From contig QKGS01000060.1 of NCBI GenBank assembly GCA_003250355.1, positions 1 to 64,000 on the forward strand: a stretch of DNA of 64,000 bases. The letters run 5' to 3'. The notes under the pieces were generated by a model. It searched no databases. It saw nothing but the letters and a program-made list of their open reading frames with translations, and was not told where the DNA came from. Positions 53,601 through 62,900 of this stretch are shown piece by piece. Both the position numbers and the translations under genes were made by a program. Source of the DNA: Bacteroidota bacterium. Lineage in GTDB: Bacteria; Bacteroidota; Bacteroidia; Bacteroidales; SZUA-534. Position 1 is the stretch's first letter. Every line of letters starts with the position of its first letter.

Positions 53601-55161
53601 AGTACCGGTGCAGTATGAAGTGGTAAACGAAAACAAAATTGAGATAACAGTTAAACAGGAACTCGACAATGCTAAAGTAAAAGTACAAGGTAAGGTTGAA
53701 ATACAAGACACCCCTTTGCAAATAGCCATAGAGCACGGGGTATTGTTTGCTACCGGATTAAAGGATATTTCTATTACATCTACTAATACAAAGGGTTCAA
53801 TATTGGGTGGATATAAAAAGACTCACCAGTTTGGCTCATTGCCATTAAACCCCGGATTGCCTTTTATATTTGGGTTACAAGATGATGAATTTGCTGCCAA
53901 AAAAGGGGCACATGGAGAGTTGATAGACAAACGTTCACTAATAACGCCATTTGCATGGACCGACAATTTGAACCTTATGCTTAAGGCCAAATACGAGCCG
54001 GTGCGTAATTTGCGAATTGATTTTGGAGCAATGCGTAATACTACAGGTAAGCACTCGGAATACTACTATAAGAGCGGTAATGATTTTGTGCCTGAGAACT
54101 ATCAATACTCAGGTTCATACACAGTTAGTATATGGATGCTTTCGTCGGCTATGAAATATCCAGGCAAGAAAAACTACTCTTCGGCTGAGGTTCAGAAATA
54201 TAAATCGAGCCTGATTGATGTAGCATGGCGTTTGGCCGACGAGCGTAAGGCGGCTTCAAACAGCGCCACTATTGAAAACGGTGAAGCAAAATACGAGTTA
54301 GTTAAAAATTATAATCCGGGAACCGACCGTAGTAAAATGCCCGGCGGTTACAGCACGGTAAACCCCGACGTAGCTATTCCGGCTTTCCTTGCTGCATACA
54401 CCAATCAGGATGCAAAGTCAATGAACCTTAATTATCTTAAAAACTGGGCTATTTTACGCCCCGATTGGAAAGTAAAATACGACGGGTTGAAAGAGTACGA
54501 GTTTATAAAGAAATTTTGTAAAAATTTGGTTATTAGTCACGGTTATAAGTCAACATTTACAGTAGGGTCGGTTCAGTCTAATATTGATTATAATTACAAT
54601 GAAGCCGAAAGCGGCGATTTTGGTTATATTAGTTGGAATACCAATTCTATTGATACAACTGTATTTATATCGCAATATAACGTTAGTAACTTCAGCGTAA
54701 ATGAAAAGTTCTTGCCACTGTTGGGTGTCGATTTAACGTTAAAAAACAATACATTATGGAAGGTTGAGTTTAAAAAGTCGAGGAATATAACAGTAAACCT
54801 TCTTAACTCACAAATGCTTGAAGTGTATACACGTGAGTGGGTAATAGGCTCAGGTTACAGGTTCGATAAGGTTAGGTTAAAAATTAATAAAAAAGCAATG
54901 GAGAGCGATTTTAACCTGCGTGGCGATTTTTCGATACGTAACAACCTTACGGTAAATAGAAACCTGATTGAAGATCACGAAGAGATATCGGCAGGTCAAA
55001 AAGCATATGCTTTAAATATAACAGGCGATTACCAAATTAGCGATAAACTCAATTTCAGAGCTTATTACAAATGGAATTTGAACGACCCGTTTATATCATC
55101 GTCGTATAAAACGGCCGATACCCAATTTGGATTTGAATTCAGGTTCTCGTTAGCTCAGTAG
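47668..55161 (+). CDS. sprA: SprA/Sov, outer-membrane translocon of the type IX secretion system
   Basis: A 2497-residue protein, the size of SprA/Sov. A signal peptide (MKNRLLLILFSISLSIYFNSSFAQE) starts at a TTG codon (47668); no ATG lies between the ruvA stop and this signal, so TTG is the start. N-terminal strands (MSFDEYKNYDVDTKIKGYWRERYRSE, ASGSATI-like GSATIRFGVKMSKVDNP) and the long barrel (for example GEFAQLIPGHNDAIGETGNAFIDDFEGSESSIDL and KFRFSLAQ-like end FEFRFSLAQ) are typical. In Flavobacterium the 36-strand SprA barrel is the channel for T9SS substrates, with the plug and PorV as partners. T9SS substrates should thus be secreted here. It ends 157 bases before gcvH. Confidence 0.96.
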   Translation: MKNRLLLILFSISLSIYFNSSFAQESNDSRELPYKISPESDYPGTSKPSSNIDLKDPKNLSSELEYDEANNEYVLKKKAGSFEYGAPYTMSFDEYKNYDVDTKIKGYWRERYRSETFEHQSSIIPSINIGNKAFETIFGGSTIDIQAQGSATIRFGVKMSKVDNPNQPEDLRRNTTFDFKNEIRMNVVGKVGTNLEMQVSYDTESQFDFDNTMKIRYQGNEDDIIQKIEAGDVSLPLTTSLISGSQSLFGILTELKFGNLYVTTVFSQQEGETKTINVEGGAQKTDYSFPAVMYDKNRHFFLSHYFRKNYDAALANLPAVYSDIVISDVEVWVTNTTKKTDDARNILAVMDLGEENSSYVLYNEDVYATNNRNSLSFSNQAYPDNNANNVYADLSAQAVATGRDVSEVSEFMASMGYANGKDFEKIEVARRLEKNEYYIHEKLGYISLNSALNADEVLAVSFKYSSSNGIKQVGELTTDVDSGLIVVKLLKPSNFNPQLASWNLMMKNIYSIGAFQVNQEDFIFEVEYFDDETGAKIFNLPDKLNVLNPEFTKRKLLKIMNLDNLNSKLDRVDDGDGAFDFVDEAVIRSSNGRIMFPTVEPFGGYLKQQIIENTKPGISSVDIVNRFVFNELYDSTQYKAEQITAKNKFTLSGSFKSSGGSEIFLNAFNVPKGSVKVSAGGILLQENIDYTVDYNMGRVRITNESFLASGTPIKITLESNNMFSVQSKTLIGTHLDYRFSPDFNVGATILSLKERPLTQKVNMGEEPISNTIWGLNTSYRTDAPFLTRLIDRIPLIETKEMSSITLEGEFAQLIPGHNDAIGETGNAFIDDFEGSESSIDLRSRTGWVLASTPLQFREASLFDTLTYGYNRAKLAWYQIDPIFFRSGSPVSSDDQSSLLVYRAREQDIFPNKETQDGIPTEISTFDLAFYPNERGPYNYELSGSGVSAGLDANGNLKNPETRWGGVMRELSSNDFEATNVEHIRFWMMDPFVEENVDNDGGYLYFNLGNVSEDILRDGRKSYENGLPSTSIVDSKKYKETKWGRIPSYQTGNQFFENDEDIRRYQDVGLDGLSSSIIGASGVADEQAFFAGYIDSIRQIVTNPQTLAQYEQDPSNDNYMYFRDAAHDAAQANILARYKKYNNHEGNSPVNSGNVSFSSSAQTTPDVEDINGDFTLSENESYFQYRVRLSKNDMVVGRNYITDVRTTTIKMKNGTTKTVKWYQFKVPIDDYETKYGNIQDFKSIRFMRTYLTGWNSSVVLRFARLELVRGEWRTYDYTIKEKTESNGDDDQYDPSKVPFSITTVNIEENANRAPVNYVLPPGVSRQQDPSNPQLTQMNEQSLSIRVDSLDDGYSKAIYKNINMDMRDYGKLQMYIHAEKRDEYSELNDNDISCFVRLGSDFTDNYYEYEIPLKVTDPWVGRPYDWGSDAERAIVWPTANNLIIDFAELTGVKEERNRARRELNSTVSLLTPFKHYTSDGKKIVVKGNPSLANVKTIMIGIKNPLARYNNIPDDGRTKSGEIWVNELRLTDFKEDGGWAATGRMTARLADFGTVTVAGSTMQPGFGSIEQKASERSKEETNQIDVAANLEMGKFFPEKAKVRIPMHLGYSRTAINPEYNPLDQDILLENTLNDPTMTEQEKKDLLNKAQDLTERKSINFTNVGIGKIGEGKTRFYSPSNVSVSYAYSEMMHRDVNTAYDVNRNHNGGINYVYNNQAKAIEPFKQNKLLRKPALRLIGDFNFYYAPSQVSLSTTMDKRYSETLLRNLDNPSLIYTPSYDKRFDWNRKSSVKYNLSKSIKLDFSTNTNATIEELDGVIDRSDEQLWEAYKREVWNSIKDFGTPDTYNQQFNASWAVPINKVPGFKWVTLNARYAATYQWDRARGIQNENDTLFVGHTIKNSQNITLNGQVSLDKLYNSIKYIDELDKKYKKPRQQRLKPRIEDKETEKAISKIKADTKKRVAHNLNTLDILKVTVIDQNGAEVPVQYEVVNENKIEITVKQELDNAKVKVQGKVEIQDTPLQIAIEHGVLFATGLKDISITSTNTKGSILGGYKKTHQFGSLPLNPGLPFIFGLQDDEFAAKKGAHGELIDKRSLITPFAWTDNLNLMLKAKYEPVRNLRIDFGAMRNTTGKHSEYYYKSGNDFVPENYQYSGSYTVSIWMLSSAMKYPGKKNYSSAEVQKYKSSLIDVAWRLADERKAASNSATIENGEAKYELVKNYNPGTDRSKMPGGYSTVNPDVAIPAFLAAYTNQDAKSMNLNYLKNWAILRPDWKVKYDGLKEYEFIKKFCKNLVISHGYKSTFTVGSVQSNIDYNYNEAESGDFGYISWNTNSIDTTVFISQYNVSNFSVNEKFLPLLGVDLTLKNNTLWKVEFKKSRNITVNLLNSQMLEVYTREWVIGSGYRFDKVRLKINKKAMESDFNLRGDFSIRNNLTVNRNLIEDHEEISAGQKAYALNITGDYQISDKLNFRAYYKWNLNDPFISSSYKTADTQFGFEFRFSLAQ

Positions 55162-55318
55162 TGTTGACAGGTTTTTTTATTGTATTTGAGCAATATTATT
55201 TTTCCATAAGTATATTAATATGATAATAAACTGCAAAAATATTTCAGTCGGAATTTACATTTAAAAAAAAGAACTATTTTTGATTTAGTTTTTAATCAAA
55301 TCCAAAATAAATACTATT

Positions 55319-55696
55319 ATGAAAACACCTTCCGATTTAAGATATTCAGAAGAGCACGAATGGGTAAAAATTGATGGCGATATTGCAACTATCGGGATTA
55401 CCGATTTTGCTCAGCAGCAGCTTGGCGATATTGTTTTTGTTGAAATAGAGACCGAAGGCGACAATATTGAAAAAGGGGAAATATTTGGTACCGTTGAAGC
55501 TGTAAAAACTGTGTCAGATTTATTTATGCCTGTTTCGGGAACTGTAATTGAAGTTAACCCCGAGCTGGAAGGTGCCCCTGAAACTATAAATTCCGACCCC
55601 TATGGTAAAGGTTGGATGATAAAAGTGAAAATGGATAAGCCCCACGAATACGAATCGCTTATGAATGCGGTAGACTATAAACAAATGATAGGATAA
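55319..55696 (+). CDS. gcvH: Glycine cleavage system protein H
   Basis: A 125-residue lipoyl carrier protein. The lipoylation site is Lys63 in FGTVEAVKTVSDLFMP, flanked by the hybrid-barrel strands KIDGDIATIGITDFAQQQLGDIVFVEI and PVSGTVIEVNPELEGAPETINSDPYGKGWMIKVK. It shuttles the aminomethyl group from P- to T-protein in glycine cleavage. gcvP and gcvT are not in the window. It stands alone after sprA and is closed by a hairpin shared with the convergent glnA gene. Confidence 0.96.
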   Translation: MKTPSDLRYSEEHEWVKIDGDIATIGITDFAQQQLGDIVFVEIETEGDNIEKGEIFGTVEAVKTVSDLFMPVSGTVIEVNPELEGAPETINSDPYGKGWMIKVKMDKPHEYESLMNAVDYKQMIG

Positions 55697-55734
55697 AAAA
55701 AGCCCTGAATTACAGTAAAATTCAGGGCTTTTTT
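55696..55734. terminator. Bidirectional terminator between gcvH and the glutamine synthetase gene
   Basis: AAAAAAGCCCTGAA (55696-55709) pairs perfectly with TTCAGGGCTTTTTT (55721-55734), so it works on both strands for the two convergent genes. Confidence 0.9.
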
Positions 55735-55752
55735 ATGTTTCCAAAGTAAGCT

Positions 55753-57942
55753 CTATTTATTAAACAGCAACTCTCTGTATTTTGGCAACGGCCATAGTTC
55801 GTTGTCAACTATTAATTCAAGCTTATCTATTTCATATCGTATTTCCGAAAAGAATGGTTTTACTTCGTCAGAATAAGTGCGTGCTTTTTGTAGCGTCGAT
55901 TCTATATTGTTAGCTTTTTTACGCGCCTCAATCATTTCTGTAACTTTGGTTTTTATAGTTGTAATACGCTGCGAAAGCTCTTTTATAGTATCAAGCTGGC
56001 TTGCTGCCACTTTTTTAAATTCGGCATCGCTAAGTATTTGTTTTAGCCCTGTTACATTCTCTATTAACTTATTCTGATAGCTGTAAACAATAGGTATTAT
56101 ATGGTTTGTAGCAAGGTCGCCCAACACTCTCGACTCTATTTGTAGCTTTTTAGTATAGTTAGCTATTTTTATTTCAAAGCGGGCTTCCATTTCACGCTCA
56201 GTAAAAATATTGTACTTGGTACATATTTTCTGAGCCTTTCCGTCTTTCATCCCCTGCAATGCTTCTATAGTATCGGTAATGTTGGTAAGGCCCCGTTTTT
56301 TTGCTTCTTTAGCCCACTCTTCACTATAACCATTACCTTCAAAACGCACCAGTTTCGAAGCTATTATATATTCCTTTATTACCTGGAATATAGCTTCGTC
56401 TTTTTTTACACCTTTGTCAATTCTTACATCTACTTCGCGTTTAAAATCTAACAGTTGGTCGGCAACAGCCAGCGACAGGAATGTTACCGGTGCAGCAGGG
56501 TTTAGGTTCGAACCGGCTGCTCTAAACTCAAAACGGTTTCCCGTAAATGCAAATGGCGATGTACGGTTACGGTCGGTATTGTCAATAAGCAGCTCGGGTA
56601 TACGTCCTATATCGAGTTTTATTTCTGTTTTTTCGTCGGGGGTCATTTTCTTTTCACTAACCCTGTTCTCTAGCTCGTCGAGTACGTTGGTAAGGTATTC
56701 GCCAATAAATACCGACATAATAGCCGGAGGTGCTTCGCCTTCACCCAAACGCAATTCGTTCCCTGCCGATACTATACTGCCTCGTAGTAAGTCGGCATTT
56801 TCATATACTGCTTTTATTGTATTTACCATAAATACTAAAAACTGCATATTCGATTTTGGATTCTTTCCGGGTGAGAGCAGGTTAACACCTGTATTGGTTA
56901 GTAACGACCAGTTGTTGTGTTTACCTGAGCCATTGAGCCCTTTAAATGGTTTTTCGTGGAACAGAACAGTATAGTTATGACGCTTTGCTACTTTTTTCAT
57001 CAAGTCCATAAGTAGCATATTATGGTCAACAGCTAGGTTTGCCTCTTCATACATTGGAGCACACTCAAACTGGTTTGGTGCTACCTCATTGTGTCGGGTT
57101 TTAATAGGAATACCAAGTTTATATGCTTCTATTTCAAAGTCGCGCATAAATGCATTTATACGTGTAGGTATAGTTCCAAAGTAGTGGTCTTCAAGTTGTT
57201 GGTCTTTAGCAGAGGCGTGTCCCATAAGAGTACGCCCGGTGAGCATAATATCGGGGCGAGCCATAAACAGAGCAGTGTCTATTAAATAGTATTCCTGTTC
57301 CCAGCCAAGTGTTGCATTAACCTTGGTTACGTTTTTGTCGAAATATTGGCACACTTCAACAGCTGCATTATTTATTATGCTTAAAGCTTTTAGCAGTGGG
57401 GTTTTATAATCGAGGGCTTCACCTGTATATGCTACAAAAATAGTAGGTATACAAAGTGTTTTTTCAAAAATAAATGCCGGCGACGATGGATCCCATGCCG
57501 TATATCCGCGGGCTTCGAATGTGTTTCTTAATCCACCACTTGGAAAGCTCGAAGCATCGGGTTCTTGTTGTACTAATTGGTCGCCGTCGAAGCTTTCAAT
57601 TAATCCGTCCGACACCGATGGTTCAAAGAAAGCATCGTGTTTTTCGGCGGTAGAACCTGTAAGTGGGTGAAACCAGTGAGTATAGTGGGTTACACCTTTA
57701 TCGACAGCCCATGCTTTCATACCCGACGAAACCTGGTCGGCTATTCGGCGAGGTATACGTGTTCCGTTATTTATTGCATCTATTACTGTATCGTATGCTT
57801 CTTTTGAAAGGTATACTTTCATTTTGTGCTGGTCAAATACATTCTCGGCAAAGTATTCCGATGTTTTTTTTGCCGGAGCATCTACGTGGAGGGGTTGTCG
57901 CGACATTAGTGCTTCTAATGCCTTAAATCTTATAGTTGCCAT
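55753..57942 (-). CDS. glnA: Type III glutamine synthetase (GlnN)
   Basis: A 729-residue GSIII enzyme, the long Bacteroidetes/cyanobacterial form that makes glutamine from glutamate, ammonia and ATP in the cytoplasm. The start MATIRFKALEALMSRQP at 57942 is preferred to 57966 because the -7 element occupies 57964-57971. Motifs include GSTAEKHDAF, GWEQEYYLID, HNEVAPNQFECAPMYEEANLAVDHN, FHEKPFKGLNGSGKHNNWSL and GNRFEFRAAGSNLNPAAPV, which form the glutamate, ATP and metal sites. A coiled C-terminal region (KKVAASQLDTIKELSQRITTIKTKVTEMIEARKKANNIE) completes it. Transcription ends at the shared hairpin. Confidence 0.95.
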   Translation of the reverse strand: MATIRFKALEALMSRQPLHVDAPAKKTSEYFAENVFDQHKMKVYLSKEAYDTVIDAINNGTRIPRRIADQVSSGMKAWAVDKGVTHYTHWFHPLTGSTAEKHDAFFEPSVSDGLIESFDGDQLVQQEPDASSFPSGGLRNTFEARGYTAWDPSSPAFIFEKTLCIPTIFVAYTGEALDYKTPLLKALSIINNAAVEVCQYFDKNVTKVNATLGWEQEYYLIDTALFMARPDIMLTGRTLMGHASAKDQQLEDHYFGTIPTRINAFMRDFEIEAYKLGIPIKTRHNEVAPNQFECAPMYEEANLAVDHNMLLMDLMKKVAKRHNYTVLFHEKPFKGLNGSGKHNNWSLLTNTGVNLLSPGKNPKSNMQFLVFMVNTIKAVYENADLLRGSIVSAGNELRLGEGEAPPAIMSVFIGEYLTNVLDELENRVSEKKMTPDEKTEIKLDIGRIPELLIDNTDRNRTSPFAFTGNRFEFRAAGSNLNPAAPVTFLSLAVADQLLDFKREVDVRIDKGVKKDEAIFQVIKEYIIASKLVRFEGNGYSEEWAKEAKKRGLTNITDTIEALQGMKDGKAQKICTKYNIFTEREMEARFEIKIANYTKKLQIESRVLGDLATNHIIPIVYSYQNKLIENVTGLKQILSDAEFKKVAASQLDTIKELSQRITTIKTKVTEMIEARKKANNIESTLQKARTYSDEVKPFFSEIRYEIDKLELIVDNELWPLPKYRELLFNK

Positions 57943-57963
57943 AATTTGTTGATAGTTTGGAAA

Positions 57964-57994
57964 CAAAAATAATTATTAAAGTGATGAACTCAAA
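57964..57994 (-). promoter_or_regulatory. Promoter of the type III glutamine synthetase gene
   Basis: On the minus strand TTTG (57994-57991), a 19-base spacer and TATTTTTG (57971-57964) match the Bacteroidetes consensus exactly. The start codon follows about 21 bases after the -7 element. Confidence 0.7.
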
Positions 57995-58108
57995 TATAAT
58001 TTTGAACCGATAATAACAATACAGAGTTTTTAGTAAATAGGGATACACAATAAATTAGCAACAATGATGCATATTTTTACTTAAATGTTATATGTTTGTT
58101 TTGTGTAA

Positions 58109-58987
58109 TTATAAAATCCCATTTGACCCTCTTCCTATTTTACTTACAGCTTCGGTTATTTGTTCCATTTGCCAACGTGGAGTACTGGTGGCTCCGCATA
58201 CTCCAACCCTGCAACTTTGGGCAAACCATTCAGTTTTTAGTTCACTTACTTCTGACACAAAGTGCGAATTAGCGTTATTATGCTTACAAATATCGAATAA
58301 GTATTTGCCGTTAGAGCTTTGTTTCCCTCCAACAAAAATTATAGTATCGTATTTTTTCACAAATTCAGCGAGACGTGGAGCACGGTCGGCTACTTGCCGG
58401 CAAATAGTGTCGTAAACATATACTTTTTTAGTTGCTTTTGCTTTTATTGTTTGCGACAGTTGTTCAAACATCTCTACCGATTGTGTTGTTTGTGAAAACA
58501 GATAAATAATCTTATCAAAATCGATTTCATTAAAGTCGGCTTCGCTTTGAATAACAACGGCATTATAATTTGTTTGTCCTTGAAGACCAATTACTTCGGC
58601 GTGTCCTTTTTTGCCAAAAATCAGTACCTGTCCGTTTGTTCTACAGGCTTCGTCGTAGGCTTTGCGTACTCTTTGTTGTAGTTTTAATACTACGGGACAG
58701 GTTGCATCAACGATAGTAATATCTTGTTTTTTTGCATTTTCGTAACGAACCGGAGGTTCACCGTGAGCTCGAAACAAAACCTGCTCATTGGAAATACTTT
58801 TATAATCGTGATTATCAATAACCTTAAGACCAAGCTTTTGTAGTCTAAGCACCTCTTGTTCATTATGAACTATTGAACCAAGGCAATATAGCTTCCCTTT
58901 TTGTGCCAATATTGCCTCGGCTTTATCTACTGCCTGTGTTACACCAAAACAGAAGCCCGAATATTTGTCAATTTCTACCACTACCAT
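58109..58987 (-). CDS. ispH: 4-hydroxy-3-methylbut-2-enyl diphosphate reductase IspH
   Basis: A 292-residue [4Fe-4S] enzyme, the last step of the methylerythritol phosphate pathway giving IPP and DMAPP. The three cluster Cys are in GFCFGVTQAVDKAE, DATCPVVLKL and VCGATSTPRWQME. FRAHGEPP, FVGGKQSSNGKYLF and FSQTTQSVEMFEQL fill the substrate site. Length is normal. It is 181 bases from cmk on the same strand; the pair is frequent in Bacteroidetes, but the spacer is longer than for a tight operon. It contains an 8-base inverted repeat (TGGTTAAT/ATTAACCA at 59088-59114). Confidence 0.95.
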   Translation of the reverse strand: MVVVEIDKYSGFCFGVTQAVDKAEAILAQKGKLYCLGSIVHNEQEVLRLQKLGLKVIDNHDYKSISNEQVLFRAHGEPPVRYENAKKQDITIVDATCPVVLKLQQRVRKAYDEACRTNGQVLIFGKKGHAEVIGLQGQTNYNAVVIQSEADFNEIDFDKIIYLFSQTTQSVEMFEQLSQTIKAKATKKVYVYDTICRQVADRAPRLAEFVKKYDTIIFVGGKQSSNGKYLFDICKHNNANSHFVSEVSELKTEWFAQSCRVGVCGATSTPRWQMEQITEAVSKIGRGSNGIL

Positions 58988-59168
58988 TATTTAACCCGCA
59001 TTATTCATTAGTTTTTCAAGATTATCATTAATCAATTATTAATCAGCACCTTTCTAATGCAACGAATTAGAGCGGGCTGAACCCATATGGTTAATTGATG
59101 TTTTCCATTAACCATCTGTATTGCTTCTATTTACCCTTATTATTTCAATTCTATTGCATAGTTGGGGT

Positions 59169-59867
59169 TTAATTATTAACTCTCTCTTTTACTAAATCAA
59201 GTATCATGGCAAATTGTTCATTGCGGTTCAACGCTCCGTTGTCAATTTCTATTGCATCGTCAGCTTTTTTTAATGGTGCAACCTCACGGGTTTGGTCTAT
59301 ATGGTCGCGTAAGGCAATGTTTTCTGCCACTTGGGCAAGTGTAACATTATCACCTTTTGCTATAAGTTCGTCGAACCGGCGTTGAGCGCGTATTTCAACC
59401 GAGGCGGTCATAAATATTTTCAATTCGGCATTAGGAAATACAACAGTACCTATATCGCGTCCATCCATTACAACACCTCCATGCGAAGCCATTATTCGCT
59501 GCTGCTGAACCATTGCTTCACGTACAAATGCCAATTTGCTTACCGGGCTAACTATATTTGAAATTTCAATATTTCGTATTTTATCTTCAACCATTTCATC
59601 ATTAAGCCAGGTAAAGTATTTTTCATCTGTTTTATTATAGGTGAAATGAATTTTAATATTTGAAATATCGGCTTTTAATGCATTTTCATTTATTGCATTT
59701 TCATTAACCCATCCCTTGTTTAACGCATACAACGATACGGCTCTGTACATAGCTCCTGTATCGATATAGGTATAACCCAATTCTTTTGCAAGCTGCTTTG
59801 CTACCGTACTCTTACCACACGAGGAAAATCCGTCGATTGCTATAATTATCTTTTTTCCTGACTCCAT
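59169..59867 (-). CDS. cmk: Cytidylate kinase
   Basis: A 232-residue CMP/dCMP kinase. The P-loop is IAIDGFSSCGKSTVAKQLAKELG with YIDTGAMYRAVSLYAL after it. The CMP site and lid are in GVVMDGRDIGTVVFPNAELKIFMTASVEIRAQRRFDEL and ALRDHIDQTREVAPLKKADDAIEIDN. It makes CDP from CMP and ATP for nucleotide supply. A -7 element TAACTTTG (59893-59900) lies 25 bases upstream of its start. Downstream ispH is on the same strand. Confidence 0.95.
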   Translation of the reverse strand: MESGKKIIIAIDGFSSCGKSTVAKQLAKELGYTYIDTGAMYRAVSLYALNKGWVNENAINENALKADISNIKIHFTYNKTDEKYFTWLNDEMVEDKIRNIEISNIVSPVSKLAFVREAMVQQQRIMASHGGVVMDGRDIGTVVFPNAELKIFMTASVEIRAQRRFDELIAKGDNVTLAQVAENIALRDHIDQTREVAPLKKADDAIEIDNGALNRNEQFAMILDLVKERVNN

Positions 59868-59892
59868 TTGTATGTAATGTTTTTTATAAGGT

Positions 59893-59900
59893 CAAAGTTA
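59893..59900 (-). promoter_or_regulatory. -7 promoter element of cmk
   Basis: CAAAGTTA reads TAACTTTG on the minus strand, an exact TAnnTTTG match. Confidence 0.45.
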
Positions 59901-59954
59901 AAAAATATTAGGTATTGTAGTTTGTTTATGAAAATTGACATATAAGTAGGGTGC

Positions 59955-62900
59955 TTAAAAGAAAGCAACAATACTTAATTGTCCGGTGTGAATTGCTTCC
60001 ATACCACTACCTGCCCTGCCATTGTAAATAAATGTCAACCGCAGAAATTCGTTCAAATTATGCGACACATTTGCGTTCCAGCGATAATTTACACCTGGCA
60101 TATACCCATCGAGCATTTCGTAACGAACTTGTGAGTTTTTAACACCGGTAAATAATGTATGTATTGCCAAAAAACCTGCTGTAACAGTTCCCTTTCCCGG
60201 AGCATTTATTTTTAACTCGGGACCTGCCGATTGGATTATCGAAAATTCACCTCCTAAGCTATTTTTCTTTTCAAGATAACTATAAGTCATACTTAAACGG
60301 AACTTGGTGTTGGGTTGCCATTGCAACATTGACTCACCAAAAGATTCTGCGATACTATAATTCTTTGTCTTAAAATATTCCGATTCGTAATTCTTCTTAC
60401 CCCAATAAAGTAAAGGTTGCAGTGTTAATGTTTCAATAATATTCCAACGCAAATGCAACTCATGTTTATAGCGCAACGATTGTTCAAACCCATTTAGTAA
60501 AAGCGATTTGTTTTCATTTGTTTGATATATATAATCGAAACCCCAAACGGTTCCTCTTCGGTTGAACGATAGATTGTTGCGCCAACCCAAACTCTGAGTT
60601 ATAAGAGTAGAGTCATAAATATTACCTCCAAATGGATTAAGTCTGCGTTCAATATTGTTGCTTGTTTGTTTTTGATTCATTCGGTACGATGTGGAATTAG
60701 AAAAACGAGACATAAAGCCTTTAATGCCTGATGAACCATACCATACTTTTGAAAAATCGAGGCGAAGTGTTTCATTGAATTTCAACATAAATGTTTGAAT
60801 ATAATCGGTACCCTGAGTATACACTCTTATATAATTTGCCTCGTTGACAAACTTAGCCTGTTCAAATTCATTGAGTTCAGCCGAATTGTTACCGTTATAA
60901 TCGACCCAAACATATACTCCCTGTCCCATAGGCACTTCTATGTAATAGTATTCTTTTTCAGCCTCCATACCTGAACCCAGCTCATAAAAAGTAGACAATG
61001 AAATAGTTTGTTGCCATATTTTAATATTATGTTCAAACCTGCCTACAAACGAATTTCTGTTTTTAATACTTTGCAATAATGCTGAATCGTTAATAATAAG
61101 CTCCCTATATGTAGCTGTTGCATTCAACCGGTGTGTTGCTCCATTTCCAATACCAAATTCTGTCGAATATTCATGGGCTGTGGTCAAATGCTCTAGCTCT
61201 GTGGCACGAGGATATAATCCTACTATATTTGCATACTTAAATTTGTAGTCAACTTTTGAATGGTCATTATTGGTTATAAATAGATTAAGAGAGCTTTTAC
61301 CTTCGCTTGAGGCAAGTAATGTGTCATTGGTAATGGCTTTTATTTTATTGTATTCCATATTGTGTTCAACACCTGTTTTAAAAACAGGAAACGTCCGTAC
61401 ATATCCGGTATTATGGCGATAAAAAATAGTGCTTTTATATATATCGTCGCTTACCAGGTAACTGCTTGAAGCATTTACTGAATTTTTTTCATTGCCAATA
61501 TTTACATTACTATTTATTCGCAATCCATTAAAATATGAATCGTTTATCAAACGCTGAACAATAAAACTTGCAAGTTCATTTTTATTTTGAAAAAAAACCA
61601 CTCCTGCTTCAGCCATATGCTGATTTGATTTTATTTCTTCATCGATATTCCAGTTTCGATTAAACTCAGCTTCTCGGAATCGTTCAGGAGTTGCAAAATA
61701 TTTTTGAATAAAATCGTATTTGCCATACACCTTCAATTTTTTCGACAAAAAATCAAATGTATGTTCTGCACCGGCATTTATTGCAAACCCCACATCGTCA
61801 TACGAATCTTTATCGGAAAATGTATTCAAATTATTATTGCTCAAAGCAACCTCAGTTTGTACTTTCGACAAAGCTCCTATTTGCTGTTCAGTGTTAAAAA
61901 CAAACACTTGCAATCGCTTGGGAGCAGTAAGAATACGTACAGGTTCATAGTTGCCCTGCAATACGCCATTTAGCGGAGCTACCCACTCGTATGCCCTGCC
62001 ATTAATATTGGAGACTGAACGAATATAATTGCCATTGCCCTGCCCAACAAAAGCAAACTCTGCACTATATACAGCCGCACTCGCATTGGTCGATACATAC
62101 AACACCGTATCGTAATATTCGGAGCCAATTATAGTATCTTTTATCGCATACATTACACGGTTTTGTTCATAACCAATACTATCGAACCCCGGAACAACCG
62201 CATTCATTGTATTATCGCCACTTTCGCTCAAAATAATTTTGTGATAATCAGGAAGTGATTGCTCAACCGGTTGATTTTTAGAATCGCCTTCGGAGAAATA
62301 CTGAATATTGAGTTTTGTTTTTTTGTGCTTCAGCCCTGTTTGTCCGTATAGTAAAAACTTATTATACTTCCTGTTAGAGTACTCATACTCTATAATAATG
62401 CGCGAATCTTTAGTTATTAGAAATGAAGGCATAAATGTTACTTCGGCAGTGTTGTAATCAATTACATAGTGTGCATTCTCACCCCTCGACAACAACTGTC
62501 CATCGACAAATACCTTCTCACTACCTGCCAATACTGTTATATATTGCTCATTATTTGCTCCCGTTAACCGGTATGGCCCCTGAACGCCTTCGATGCCTTT
62601 AAATTCAAGTCTGCGAAATGTCCCTTTTGCAATAGCTGCACCGGCATGAGTGTATACCTCTGTTTCGTTGCTTGAATAAACAGTACCGGCAAAATCGCCC
62701 CCCAAAAGTTTTCGGTTAAACTTCAGAAAATAACTATTAGAACCATTAATATCGACATCGCCCATTTGTAAATACCTTGCAGTATCGTATAAGCGAATAT
62801 AAATCTGGTCAAACCGGTTTATTTGTTGACTATACCCATCGGGTTGAATAGGTACATTTTTATCCGAAAGGTATGCCTCTATTTTTATATTATCGTCGAT

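Noticed and set aside
56490-56530. tRNA-like GGTTCGAACC motif
   Set aside because: It lies in the glutamine synthetase coding frame and no cloverleaf can be formed around it.
56414-56974. 186-codon plus-strand ORF
   Set aside because: Antisense shadow of the type III glutamine synthetase gene; Ser-rich translation typical of antisense frames.
58988-59168. Structured RNA in the ispH-cmk spacer (inverted repeat TGGTTAAT/ATTAACCA)
   Set aside because: Only an 8-base A/T-rich stem with no known RNA signature; mentioned under ispH but not called.
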